This document shows, in pieces, positions 9,941 to 17,686 of a stretch of DNA of 64,000 nucleotides; within the stretch, counting starts at the first letter, position 1; each line of letters begins with the position of its first letter. A model generated the notes under the pieces. That model ran no database searches. It saw nothing but the letters and a program-made list of their open reading frames with translations, and was not told the DNA's origin. The stretch is taken from assembly GCA_964497585.1 (NCBI GenBank), contig CAZCDS010000010.1, forward strand, positions 1 through 64,000, written 5' to 3'. This stretch comes from CAZCDS01 sp964497585. Lineage in GTDB: Bacteria; Desulfobacterota; Desulfomonilia; Desulfomonilales; Desulfomonilaceae. Made by a program: the position numbers and the translations under genes.

Positions 9941-10150
9941 CGTGAATCCGGGTAGACCATTCCTAATTCCATGTCCATATTTGCGGTCGACAATCATCAG
10001 GTCCGAACGTTCCCCAATGATTGCCGCTGTTGCACAAGTCGGTCCCCTGCCGCCGATTGACGGCGGACCGACCGAAGGCCAGCCCGTCTTGCTGCCGGCA
10101 CTCATCGCACGAGACGTCAACGGCAAAGATAGGCATGATGCACCCAACAC
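9941..10150 (+). repeat. Island repeat, copy 2
   Basis: Shared blocks are GAATCCGGGTA, TGTCCATATTTG, GTCCGAACGTTCCCCAATGA, and a hairpin with arms GTCGGTCC and GGACCGAC enclosing GCCGCCGATTGACGGC, then CGTCTTGC and a 3' module CATCGCACGAGACGTCAACGG. It lies between the large NTPase gene and the PIN toxin pair. It has no plausible coding capacity of its own. The minus-strand frame gives the peptide DRKYGHGIRNG, which recurs in other copies only because the DNA is repeated. Confidence 0.8.
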
Positions 10151-10318
10151 TCCTACGCACTCCTGTCTTTTCGGATCCACAGGAGCCTCCTGAAGTCGTC
10201 ATCAGAGCCAGGGTGGAAGAGGTGACGCCTCAAAAACCTGGGGCCGGATGAATTCCGGGCGCTAGTCCTCTCGTTGCCCGCCCCTAACCTTCCCATCCAT
10301 GAGCGGGATTCTCTTTCG

Positions 10319-10759
10319 CTACAGGGATAGTTCTTCCACGAGGACGACTTTCACGTCGGTTATCGTGGAGAGATTCTTGTCGTTAGTGAGCAACGCATCG
10401 CAATTACCTTGGAGCGCTGAAGCGACTTGAAAGGCGTCGGTGAGAGTCAGATTGTGGCTGGATCGAATGTCCGCAGCTATGCGCGCGGTGTCCCTTTGTA
10501 TGGGGACGAAAACGGAAGAAGGGTCGCCCCCCATAAGCTCAAGAAATGCCTCGATTACGTCAGCCCTTCCCTGTTTCATCGGCAACACGAGGCACTCAGC
10601 CAGCGTGATGGGAGATGTTACCGGTACGAGGTCGCCGGCCTCGAATCGACGGAAGACCGGTTCAAGAATCGAGCAATAGACAGGATGTCGCTCGACGAAA
10701 TAAATGACCGGCGCAGAATCCAGGAAGACGCGATGCATTCCGTTCAGAACTCCGCTCAT
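10319..10759 (-). CDS. PIN-domain ribonuclease toxin (VapC-like)
   Basis: A VapC-type toxin, expected to cleave RNA with a metal-dependent PIN active site. The four acidic positions are visible: Asp14 in LDSAPVIYF, Glu54 in LAECL, Asp117 in LTDAFQVA and Asp135 in TNDKNL. At 146 residues it is of normal length. ATG at 10759 is used here; the Met at residue 8 (10738) is a possible shorter start. Its ATG lies 6 bases after the stop of the putative antitoxin, so the pair is co-transcribed, antitoxin first. Nothing suggests the toxin is inactivated. Confidence 0.88.
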   Translation of the reverse strand: MSGVLNGMHRVFLDSAPVIYFVERHPVYCSILEPVFRRFEAGDLVPVTSPITLAECLVLPMKQGRADVIEAFLELMGGDPSSVFVPIQRDTARIAADIRSSHNLTLTDAFQVASALQGNCDALLTNDKNLSTITDVKVVLVEELSL

Positions 10760-10765
10760 TACACA

Positions 10766-11017
10766 TCACCGATTGGTATCCGCAAGGCGCTTTTCATCCG
10801 ATTCTCGACGGGAGTGGGAGATGTAACCCTGAGCGTCTTCTCCGCAGGCAGGATATGACAACATGCCCATCACGTCCGACCACCTACGTGGCGGCTCAGA
10901 CCGGACAACGGTAGAAGCGCGAGCCTTTTCCGCCAGCGCGGCAATCAGGCCTAGCTGCTCTTCGGTAGTCAGCAAGTCAAGCTTTTCGATGATCTCTTCC
11001 AATATCTCGTTTTTCAT
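10766..11017 (-). CDS. Antitoxin of the PIN-domain pair
   Basis: An 83-residue protein directly upstream of the PIN toxin. The N-terminal helical part (EILEEIIEKLDLLTTEEQ) is followed by RWSDVMGMLSYPACGEDAQ and SRRESDEKR, matching the common C-terminal tail of antitoxins paired with PIN toxins (W...G...P..G.DAQ....SR...D..R), which occupies the toxin's active site. AGGAGA lies 7 bases before the ATG. The role is inferred from context and this motif; no clear DNA-binding fold was identified, although self-regulation is usual for such pairs. Confidence 0.82.
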   Translation of the reverse strand: MKNEILEEIIEKLDLLTTEEQLGLIAALAEKARASTVVRSEPPRRWSDVMGMLSYPACGEDAQGYISHSRRESDEKRLADTNR

Positions 11018-11218
11018 GGTCAGGTCTCCTCAGTCGTGCAGTGAATGCCCGCGCACAGCCACACTCCGAGTTCTCTCTCTTCAGGGTATCGGTATCCAAC
11101 AGGAAGTCAAGCATTCGTTCTCAAAGTCGGACCGGCTTCGATCCTGTGTACTCACGGATTCCGCCAAAAGACTTCATCCTCCGCGGTTTCCAGCTTGATG
11201 GCGGAAGGATTGGACATG

Positions 11219-11425
11219 TGAATCCGGGTATGAATCCGGGTACACTATACCTCATTCTGTGTCCATATTTGGGCCGACAATCGCGCGGTCCGAACGTTCC
11301 CCAATGATTGGCTCTCTTGGACAAGGCAGTCCCTTGACGCCGATTGACGGCGGACCGACCCACAAGGGCGGCCCGTCTTGCCTCCGGCGGTCTAGCCTGT
11401 GACGGAAATCGCTCTTGGAGTCATC
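11219..11425 (+). repeat. Island repeat, copy 3
   Basis: It carries GAATCCGGGTA twice in tandem, TGTCCATATTTG, GGTCCGAACGTTCCCCAATG, GCCGATTGACGGCGGACCGAC and GGCGGCCCGTCTTGC. The left hairpin arm is altered (GGCAGTCC for GTCGGTCC), and the 3' module seen in other copies is not recognisable. The orientation is the same as in the other copies. It separates the PIN toxin pair from the SMP-30/decarboxylase set. The interval 11018-11218 shows no gene. Confidence 0.75.
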
Positions 11426-11506
11426 TCACCGGTACTCGACGCAATCGCGTTGCCCCCCAAAAGGATCTATGGTACGCTTCACAATATTGGTAAACGTGAG
11501 CGCGAA

Positions 11507-11717
11507 ATAGCAGTTGCCAAAAGAAGTGGCAGATTTCTTGTGGAAAGATTGCGGAGGGCTCTTTTTTCGGCAAAAAACCACCCTCCGCACCTCCCACAAA
11601 AAACTCCATATTTTCGGCAAACTGCTCCGCTTTGCTTCGCGAGTTTGCAGGATGACGTAGGCGGTTTCTTGAAACATACGCCACCGGCAATAAGACAGAA
11701 TTTTTGACAATCAGTAT
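11507..11717 (+). repeat. 210-bp structured repeat, copy 1 (upstream of SMP-30 gene)
   Basis: It is nearly identical to 12794-13006. Two hairpins are visible: TGCGGAGGG (11550-11558) with CCCTCCGCA (11581-11589), and GCAAACT with AGTTTGC around 11615-11646. It ends in ATAAGACAGAATTTTTGACA, about 75 bases before the ATG of the SMP-30 gene. Several frames across it are open but are artefacts of the repeat. The position before a start codon in both copies suggests a cis-acting leader or promoter element. Confidence 0.8.
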
Positions 11718-11792
11718 AATTGCTCGTTGTTCGCGCACGCTTCTGATTCCGCCGAGCCAGGTTCCGAATGCTCAGGTCGACGGAGACGCATC

Positions 11793-12746
11793 ATGAAAGC
11801 TGTCACTCCTGTTAGCTCACCGAGCGCCAAGGTGCGGGTCGTAGCGAGCGGTCTGGAGTTCCCCGAGGGCCCGATCGCGATGACTGACGGTTCCGTGCTC
11901 GTGACCGAGATTGCCGCTGGCAGACTCACCAGGGTCCTGCAGGACGGTAGGATCGAACACGTCGCCGAGATCGGCGGCGGCCCCAACGGTGCGGCAATCG
12001 GGCCCGATGGAACCGTCTATGTCTGCAACAATGGCGGCAGCTTCTCGTTCCAACGCAAGGACGATCTGCTCGTCTTCGGACTTGTGGCGCCACCCACCTA
12101 CACACAGGGAAGCATTGACCGGGTCGACCTCTCTACAGGCGAGGTTACCACCCTTTACAGCGCCTGTGGCAATCGTCCGCTGCGTGCCCCTAACGATATT
12201 GTCTTCGACAGCACGGGCGGTTTCTGGTTTACCGATCACGGAATACGCACCGAACGGTCGAGCGACTTCACCGGGGTTTTCTATGCCCAGCCCGACGGTT
12301 CAAGTATCACCGAGAAGATCTTTCCTCTGGCCAGCCCGAACGGCATCGCCCTGTCGCCTGACGGAAGTCGTCTCTATGTCGCTGAGACCCAGGTCGGGCG
12401 CATTTGGTATTGGGACCTTGATGGTCCCGGCGAGATTGCGAAGAACTCGGACAGTGAATTCCATGCGGGCAGGCTCCTCTACGGGGCACCGGGCTACGCG
12501 CTGTTCGATTCGATGGCGGTCGACGGCGAGGGCTGGGTATGTCAGGGGACATTGATGGAGGGTGCCATCACCCAGATCGCTCCGGACGGTCGGACGGTCG
12601 AGATCCTGACTCTGAGTGACCCCATGATCACCAATATCTGCTTCGGTGGTCCCGACTACCGCACGGCATTCATAACGTGTTCCGGCACCGGGCAATTGAT
12701 TGCGGTGGACTGGCCGCGACCTGGTTTGCGATTGGCCTTTCCTTGA
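11793..12746 (+). CDS. SMP-30/gluconolactonase-like beta-propeller hydrolase
   Basis: A 317-residue member of the SMP-30/gluconolactonase/LRE family: six-bladed propellers that hydrolyse sugar-type lactones using a divalent metal. Typical segments are GLEFPEGPIAM near residue 21 with the metal-binding Glu, APNDIVFDSTGGFWFTDHG near 130-150 and SPNGIALSPDGSRLYVAET near 180-200 with the catalytic-site Asn. GGAG at about 11782 precedes the ATG at 11793, making upstream starts unlikely. No signal peptide is seen, so it is cytoplasmic. Its neighbours, a ThDP decarboxylase and a carboxymuconolactone-decarboxylase-like protein, suggest a sugar-acid or aromatic-acid catabolic set. The substrate is unknown. 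Confidence 0.85.
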   Translation: MKAVTPVSSPSAKVRVVASGLEFPEGPIAMTDGSVLVTEIAAGRLTRVLQDGRIEHVAEIGGGPNGAAIGPDGTVYVCNNGGSFSFQRKDDLLVFGLVAPPTYTQGSIDRVDLSTGEVTTLYSACGNRPLRAPNDIVFDSTGGFWFTDHGIRTERSSDFTGVFYAQPDGSSITEKIFPLASPNGIALSPDGSRLYVAETQVGRIWYWDLDGPGEIAKNSDSEFHAGRLLYGAPGYALFDSMAVDGEGWVCQGTLMEGAITQIAPDGRTVEILTLSDPMITNICFGGPDYRTAFITCSGTGQLIAVDWPRPGLRLAFP

Positions 12747-12793
12747 TCGTCTTGATCGAGGGATCGCGTTCCGCTCAGGTAGAGCCTGCGCTT

Positions 12794-13006
12794 ATAGCAG
12801 GTGCCAAAAGAAATGGCAGATTTCTTGTGGAAAGATTGCGGAGGGCTCTTTTTTCGGCAGAAAGACCGCCCTCCGCACCTCCCGCAAAAAACTCCATATT
12901 TTCGGCAAACTGCTCCGCTTTGCTTTGCCAGTTTGCAGGATGATGTGGGGCGATTCTTGAAACACACGCCACCACCAATAAGACAGAATTTTTGACAATC
13001 GGTATA
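12794..13006 (+). repeat. 210-bp structured repeat, copy 2 (upstream of ThDP enzyme)
   Basis: Second copy of the element at 11507-11717. Both hairpins are intact: TGCGGAGGG (12837-12845) with CCCTCCGCA (12869-12877), and GCAAACTG (12905-12912) with CAGTTTGC (12929-12936), the latter one base pair longer than in copy 1. It ends with TTTTTGACAATCGGTATATG, 35 bases before the decarboxylase ATG. It fills the whole interval between the SMP-30 gene and the next gene. Confidence 0.82.
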
Positions 13007-13040
13007 TGAAGATGAGCTTGACGTTTTCCGAGGAGACAGC

Positions 13041-14750
13041 ATGGTGAAAACAACCGAGTACATGATCAAAGCGCTTCGGGATCAGGGCATCAGCCACGTT
13101 TTTATCGGTCTTGGCGGCCTGAATGATAACTTCATGCCGCCTTTGACCGAAACCGAGGGTCTGAGGACAGTCGTCACCGCGTTCGAGGGTGGCGCGGCCT
13201 ATATGGCGGACGGCTATTCACGAGCTTCAGGCGGTCTCGGCGTGTGTTTCGGAATCGGTGGCCCAGGCGTTCTCAACATGACTACCGCGCTCGCCGCCGC
13301 AAGCACCGACCGCAGTTCGGTCCTCGCCGTCAGCGGTGAAGTCGCGCGGAGCTGGGAAGGAATGGGCGGCTTTCAGGACGCTTCCCAGGCCGCGATCGAC
13401 GATATCGACATTCTCCGGCGCATAGCGGGATTGTCGCTGTCGATGTCGTCAGCCGCGGTTGTTCCACGTCATCTCAGGCACGCCATAACGTACGCGTTCA
13501 CAAGGCGGTCACCAGTTCACTTGTCAGTGCCTGTCGATGTGCAGAAGGCGGAGATCCACGAAGAATGGCAGCCGATCCCGACATCGCTGTTGTCCGCGAA
13601 ATTCATCGACGAAGAAGCGTTCGCCACTGCGGTCGGCCTGCTCAATAACTCGGAGACCAGAAACATTATCGTACTCGCTGGTCCCGGCGTAAAGGGATAC
13701 GGCGCGGACATGCTGCTCCAGTTCGCGGAGCGGTTTGATGTCCCGGTGGCGACCACACTTTCGGGCAAAGGGGTGATGCCCGAAGATCATCCATTGGCGC
13801 TCGGCGTGTTCGGTTACGGGGGATCGCGTCCGGCGATCGATGCAATCTGCTCCGATGAGGTGGAGGTTCTGCTCGTCATCGGCTCCGGTTTGTCACAACG
13901 CGACACGATGCAATGGGACCCGAGAATGCTTCCCTCCAAGGCGCTGATTCAGGTGGACGCCGACCCGCTGCTGATCGGCCGGACCTGGACCGCCGATGCA
14001 CCGATTGTCGCCGATCCGGCCGCGCTGCTCAAAGAATTGGCGGATCTCCAGGACGCCGCGGAACTCGAGGCCGGTCGCAACTATCGTCTGGACTTTCTGC
14101 GCAAAATCAACGCGCTCGGTCCTCGCTGTTACAGCAGCGAAGACACGGAGAGCAACGCCATACCCATGCATCCGGCGCGGGTCGTGACAGAGCTTCGCGC
14201 GGCTTTCCCTGATAAAGGTGTGCTCTGCGTCGATTCCGGTGCGCACCGAGCCTGGTTCGCCGAGTATTGGGAAGCGCGCCATCCGGGGACCCACTTCTCT
14301 CTGACGAACCTCGGCCCGATGGGCGGAGCAATTCCACTCGGCATCGGCGCAAAGATGGCCCGGCCCGAGCGCCCGCTCATGGTCGCGACGGGAGATGGAT
14401 GTATGCTGATGCACGGCATGGAACTGCACACCGCTGCGCGCGAGGAGGTTCCGCTCGTCATCGCGCTGATGAACAACCAGGCGTACGGCAACATTTACTT
14501 TCGCGCCGCACAGATGGGACCCGGCCCAGAGCATCTCACCGATATTCCCGGCATCGACTGGGTCGCTTTTGCCAAATCGATGGGGGGTGATGGAGAGCGG
14601 GTGGAACGTCCCGAAGGCATCGCGGCGGCCGTCAGCCGTGGGCTCGACGCCTCGGGCCCGTATCTCCTGGATCTTCAAATTGACAAGACCTATCCAACGC
14701 CTGTCGGTGTCTGGCGGGCACGTCAGAAGGAATGGGAGGATAATGACTAA
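13041..14750 (+). CDS. Thiamine diphosphate-dependent decarboxylase/acetolactate synthase-like enzyme
   Basis: A 569-residue three-domain ThDP enzyme of the acetolactate synthase/benzoylformate decarboxylase superfamily. The N-terminal PYR domain has AFEGGAAYMADGYSR near residue 50 with the cofactor-activating Glu. The middle domain has a PGVKGYGADMLLQF segment. The C-terminal PP domain has the GDGCMLMHG...NNQAYGNIY ThDP/Mg site at about 450-486. It carries no FAD-binding hallmark I can rely on, so a 2-keto acid decarboxylase is more likely than true acetolactate synthase. GAGGAGA precedes the ATG by about 8 bases. Its TAA overlaps the next ATG (TAATG), so the two are coupled. Confidence 0.88.
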   Translation: MVKTTEYMIKALRDQGISHVFIGLGGLNDNFMPPLTETEGLRTVVTAFEGGAAYMADGYSRASGGLGVCFGIGGPGVLNMTTALAAASTDRSSVLAVSGEVARSWEGMGGFQDASQAAIDDIDILRRIAGLSLSMSSAAVVPRHLRHAITYAFTRRSPVHLSVPVDVQKAEIHEEWQPIPTSLLSAKFIDEEAFATAVGLLNNSETRNIIVLAGPGVKGYGADMLLQFAERFDVPVATTLSGKGVMPEDHPLALGVFGYGGSRPAIDAICSDEVEVLLVIGSGLSQRDTMQWDPRMLPSKALIQVDADPLLIGRTWTADAPIVADPAALLKELADLQDAAELEAGRNYRLDFLRKINALGPRCYSSEDTESNAIPMHPARVVTELRAAFPDKGVLCVDSGAHRAWFAEYWEARHPGTHFSLTNLGPMGGAIPLGIGAKMARPERPLMVATGDGCMLMHGMELHTAAREEVPLVIALMNNQAYGNIYFRAAQMGPGPEHLTDIPGIDWVAFAKSMGGDGERVERPEGIAAAVSRGLDASGPYLLDLQIDKTYPTPVGVWRARQKEWEDND

Positions 14751-15310
14751 TGGCCGAAATACCCGATCCCACCAATACGCTCGCTGGCAAGGACCGCGAA
14801 TTGTTCGAGCACATGGCGTCCGCGCGCGCATACGCCGAGGGCCGCTCCCATCTGGGCGATGTCTATGTGCGCATGTTCAACAACCCGGGCGTGACCGCGA
14901 AAGTCGGCGCCCTGGGCGAGCATCTGAGATTCCATGGCTTGCTGCCCGATGACGTACGTGAACTGGTGATCCTGCGTTTCTCCGCCCGGCAGGGGTTTCC
15001 CTACGAGTGGTCCCACCATCAGCGTCCGGCAAAGTTGGCCGGAATCAGCCAAGAGGTGATTGACGCCCTGACCGCGGGGGAGGTGCCCAACACGCTGCCT
15101 GATGCCTCACAGGCGACCCTTGAGGCCGTCGACGCGATCGTCGCGAAGAAATCCATCCCGGCAGATGTACAGCGACGATTCGTGGACGTCCATGGCGTGT
15201 CCGGCCTCGTCGAGGTCGTGGCCATCTGCGGCCTGTACTCGATCATGGGATACATGACCACCGCGTTCGACATCCAGATCGAGGAAGGGCTGCCAAAGCC
15301 ACCGTTTTAG
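14750..15310 (+). CDS. Carboxymuconolactone decarboxylase/AhpD-like protein
   Basis: A 186-residue helical protein of the carboxymuconolactone decarboxylase family. ELVILRFSARQGFPYEWSHH near residues 70-90 is the family core. The catalytic CxxC of AhpD peroxidases is missing and replaced by YEWSHH, as in the decarboxylase-like branch with a Glu/His site. Two-domain members of this size are common. It is translationally coupled to the ThDP enzyme upstream (overlap of one base), so both probably serve the same pathway of acid or lactone breakdown. The precise reaction is unknown. Confidence 0.85.
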   Translation: MAEIPDPTNTLAGKDRELFEHMASARAYAEGRSHLGDVYVRMFNNPGVTAKVGALGEHLRFHGLLPDDVRELVILRFSARQGFPYEWSHHQRPAKLAGISQEVIDALTAGEVPNTLPDASQATLEAVDAIVAKKSIPADVQRRFVDVHGVSGLVEVVAICGLYSIMGYMTTAFDIQIEEGLPKPPF

Positions 15311-15365
15311 GTACGCATCGGTTGTTCCGTGCGAAATCCAAACGCATCAAGCACTTTGATGAACG

Positions 15366-15645
15366 GACACAATCAAGGAAGAGAAGGGTAAGAGTTTGCC
15401 GTGGAGGGCTTTCAGCAAAAGTGCCCTCCCCAGCCTTCTATCCAAAGTCTCTATCGCTTCGCGCCGGTAGCCCCCCGCCTGCGGCGAAGGCTTGCGTCCG
15501 CGACGTCGGGGACAACATACGTACCGTGAATGCTGCTGTAATCCGCCTTCGCTAGGGCACCGCGTGCCGTCTTCTCCCTTAGCGACCTTCAACCCATCGT
15601 AAGGGCTGTCAAGGCCGAGAGATAGGTATAGTGAACCCCGAACTA
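15366..15645 (+). repeat. Island repeat, copy 4 (variant with terminator head)
   Basis: It matches copy 1 (3880-4190) from ATCAAGGAAGAGAAGGGTAAG onward, including TCCAAAGTCTCTATCGCTTCG and a GTGAATGCTGCTGTAATCC block. Its 3' part (CATCGTAAGGGCTGTCAAGG ... GATAGGTATAGTGAACCCCG) aligns with the 3' module of copies 1, 2, 5, 6 and 7. The sequence resembling the end of the molybdenum hydroxylase large subunit is not part of a gene here. The open frame within it is an artefact. Confidence 0.65.
15403..15429 (+). terminator. Hairpin downstream of the decarboxylase set
   Basis: GGAGGGC (15403-15409) pairs with GCCCTCC (15423-15429) across 13 bases. It is the counterpart of the hairpin at 3912-3942 and lies 92 bases after the stop of the last gene of the set, so it may end that transcript. 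It has no T run. Confidence 0.45.
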
Positions 15646-15720
15646 CTTGAATCCGTTTTCTGCGGCCTGTATCCTGGACCGAGAAGGTGCAGTCTCGGAC
15701 AGGAGAGGAGTGCAGTATTC

Positions 15721-16241
15721 GTGAGAAGAATCTGCGCATGGTGCGGAAAGGACATGGGCTCGGTGGGGCCTGAAGGCGACGATCCAAAGCCGATTACCCA
15801 CACAGTATATGCGACGACTGTGCACATCACCAGCTTGCCCAGATAGGCATGAACGTGCCGGCCCTCCTTGAGGGCCTTCATTGTCCGGTGATTGTAGTAG
15901 ACTCCACTGGAATAATCGTGACCGGGAACACGAAGGCACTTGAGATGGTTAAGAAGGAGCTGTCGCAGGTTGAGGGCTACCCGGGAGGAGAGGTGTTTGA
16001 ATGCGAGCACGCAAGGCTTCCCGGTGGATGCGGTAATACGGTGCACTGCTCCGGATGCACCATAAGAAAAGCAGTGATGGAAACGCACTCAACAGGAAAG
16101 AGCCTTTTGAGAACTCCGGCCACCTTGCTCCAACACTCATCCGGAGATGCCAAGGAAATACGGCTGCTGATCTCCACGGAGAAGGTCGAGGATGTTGTGC
16201 TGCTGAGGATTGATGAGGTCAATCCGTCCGGTTCAATCTGA
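15721..16241 (+). pseudogene. Zinc-finger PAS sensor protein, frameshifted
   Basis: Two open frames make one recognisable protein. The first (GTG 15721, after AGGAGAGGAG) encodes ICAWCGKDMGSV and continues to PITH. The second, shifted at about 15802, continues as SICDDCAHHQLAQIG into MNVPALLEGLHCPVIVVDS. Joining them restores a CxxC...CxxC zinc-ribbon followed by a PAS domain with a cysteine cluster (CEHARLPGGCG...CSGC), a layout I know from Desulfobacterota proteins of about 170 residues. Two extra bases (AC, 15802-15803), or one missing base, explain the break. It is either a recent pseudogene or an assembly error. The PAS part alone could start at ATG 15849. It has no output domain, so the role is presumably a sensor or partner protein. 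Confidence 0.72.
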
Positions 16242-16577
16242 CCCGACACTACAGCGGTTACTCGGCGGCTAGACGCAGGACTCCCAGTGACAGGCGAAAC
16301 CAGCGGGGATCTTGGATAGTGGTTTCTCCGAGGGGAAACCCTTTGTCGGCTCCCCTTCGAAATTCCGGGGGAAGCTGGTCACACCATACTGGCGTTATGT
16401 CCTAAGTTGATGCAGACGACTATCTGCGCGAAACTTCTGTCATTTCACCGTTAGCATCCAGGTATGTCCTTGTTGGGGAGGAGGTCGGGGAAGACAAATC
16501 GATTGAAAGAGCCCGTCTCGAAGGTGGCGTGCAGGCAACATGAGGAATAAGGTAACATTCCTCTCAAGGAGTTAGTG
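16242..16577. other. Intergenic stretch
   Basis: No gene was seen. GGTTTC and GAAACC near 16320-16341 form a small hairpin. AAGGAG at 16566-16571 is the ribosome-binding site of the next gene. Confidence 0.4.
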
Positions 16578-17135
16578 ATGGGGAATCGTGGCGGTGTACC
16601 TCCGTTGCTCGCTTGGACGCGGCGAGTCATGGATTTGGCCACCAAGCTGATGCAGCTCATTCTTAGCGACTTACGTAACACTGATCGCCCCATAACGGAC
16701 TACGTTTGGCATGCTTGGTTTGTTATGATTATTCCAAGTCTTCCAATCGTGCTCATAGTATTCGCACTATTTGGACCACGCCTTACCCAAGCAGAATTAG
16801 ATGCTAGGCTCCCGTATATGACTTCGACAATGCATGGGGTAATGTTGGTGGTAGGGGCATGGATTGAGACCCTTGTCATGTGGCCAGTTCTATTTCTGCT
16901 TAGGCGAATCCTTGGCAATACCATCTGGGTTCCTGTCGTCTCCGGGTTGATCTGGGCCGGTCTTCATTTCTCTGGGGGGCAAGAGTGGGGCGTGTCGAAG
17001 ATTTGGAGCTTCTTCATTCTTTCAGTATGCTTCTTGGAATGGGAGAAGAAGTCGAAGGGCTTGGCTATTTTGGTCACAGGGCTGGTCCACATGATCTCAA
17101 ACATGGTTGGTTTCCTGTTGATGGTTTGGCTGTGA
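16578..17135 (+). CDS. CPBP-like (CAAX protease/Abi-type) integral membrane protein
   Basis: A 185-residue membrane protein with about four to five hydrophobic segments. The spacing of WIETLVMW, IWAGLHFSG and LVHMISNMVG corresponds to the three motifs of CPBP intramembrane proteases (EExxxR, FxxxH, HxxxN). The second and third motifs keep their His/Asn, but the first has one Glu and lacks the usual Arg spacing, so catalytic activity is doubtful. AAGGAG lies 6 bases before the ATG at 16578. In bacteria such proteins often act in bacteriocin self-immunity or stress processing; context gives no partner. It lies between two copies of the island repeat. Confidence 0.6.
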   Translation: MGNRGGVPPLLAWTRRVMDLATKLMQLILSDLRNTDRPITDYVWHAWFVMIIPSLPIVLIVFALFGPRLTQAELDARLPYMTSTMHGVMLVVGAWIETLVMWPVLFLLRRILGNTIWVPVVSGLIWAGLHFSGGQEWGVSKIWSFFILSVCFLEWEKKSKGLAILVTGLVHMISNMVGFLLMVWL

Positions 17136-17319
17136 CCTTTCCTTTCTGAAAGTACCCGGAGTGTGGGAAGCGATAACCAGGCGAGTCGTATCCGAAAGAA
17201 TTTTGTCGGTGCCGGCCTCGCTAACCCTGAGAGTAGGGCTTCCCTTTGGGATCGGATGATTGATTCGATGATTCGATTGGATGAATCCTTGCGAAGCCGT
17301 TTGGCTAAACTCTAGTGGG

Positions 17320-17545
17320 TGCCCAAGGGTAGCCATCATTCTGATTCTGTGTCCATATTCCCTCTCGACAATTATGCGGTCCGAGCATCCCCCAATGATT
17401 GCCTCTCTTGCACAAGTCGGTCCCATTCTGCCGACTAACCGAACACCGACGCAAGGGCGGCCCGTCTTGCACGGGCTGGCACTCATCGTATGAGCCGTCA
17501 GGCCCCAGAGACACCTATGGTGTCCCCCGAACTCGGCCCGAACTT
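17320..17545 (+). repeat. Island repeat, copy 5
   Basis: It shares TGTGTCCATATT, GCGGTCCGAG, CCCCCAATGATTGCCTCTCT, GCACAAGTCGGTCCC, ACGCAAGGGCGGCCCGTCTT, GCACGGGCTGGCACTCATCG and TATGAGCCGTCAGGC with copy 7. The centre of the hairpin has diverged (CTGCCGACTAACCGAACACC), keeping only the outer GTCGGT/ACCGAC arms. The orientation is the same as in the others. It lies between the CPBP-like gene and the first ankyrin gene. The rest of 17136-17686 shows no gene. Confidence 0.78.
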
Positions 17546-17686
17546 CTGTCCCTCGAACTTTGCCTGCCGCGTATCGGGTCGACAGCACAGTCGGGATAAT
17601 GCCTGCTTTCAGCATGAGTCAACGTCTCTAGGGGCGTTACCCCGACGACCTTGACACGGCCCTTCGGGCACCCGAAGGGTGTGCGG

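Noticed and set aside
11421..13097. Small hypothetical proteins over the 210-bp repeats
   Set aside because: The same peptides appear in both copies only because the DNA is duplicated; hairpins interrupt any sensible coding pattern.
15322..15555. Small gene after the carboxymuconolactone decarboxylase-like gene
   Set aside because: It lies wholly in island repeat copy 4 and crosses its hairpin.
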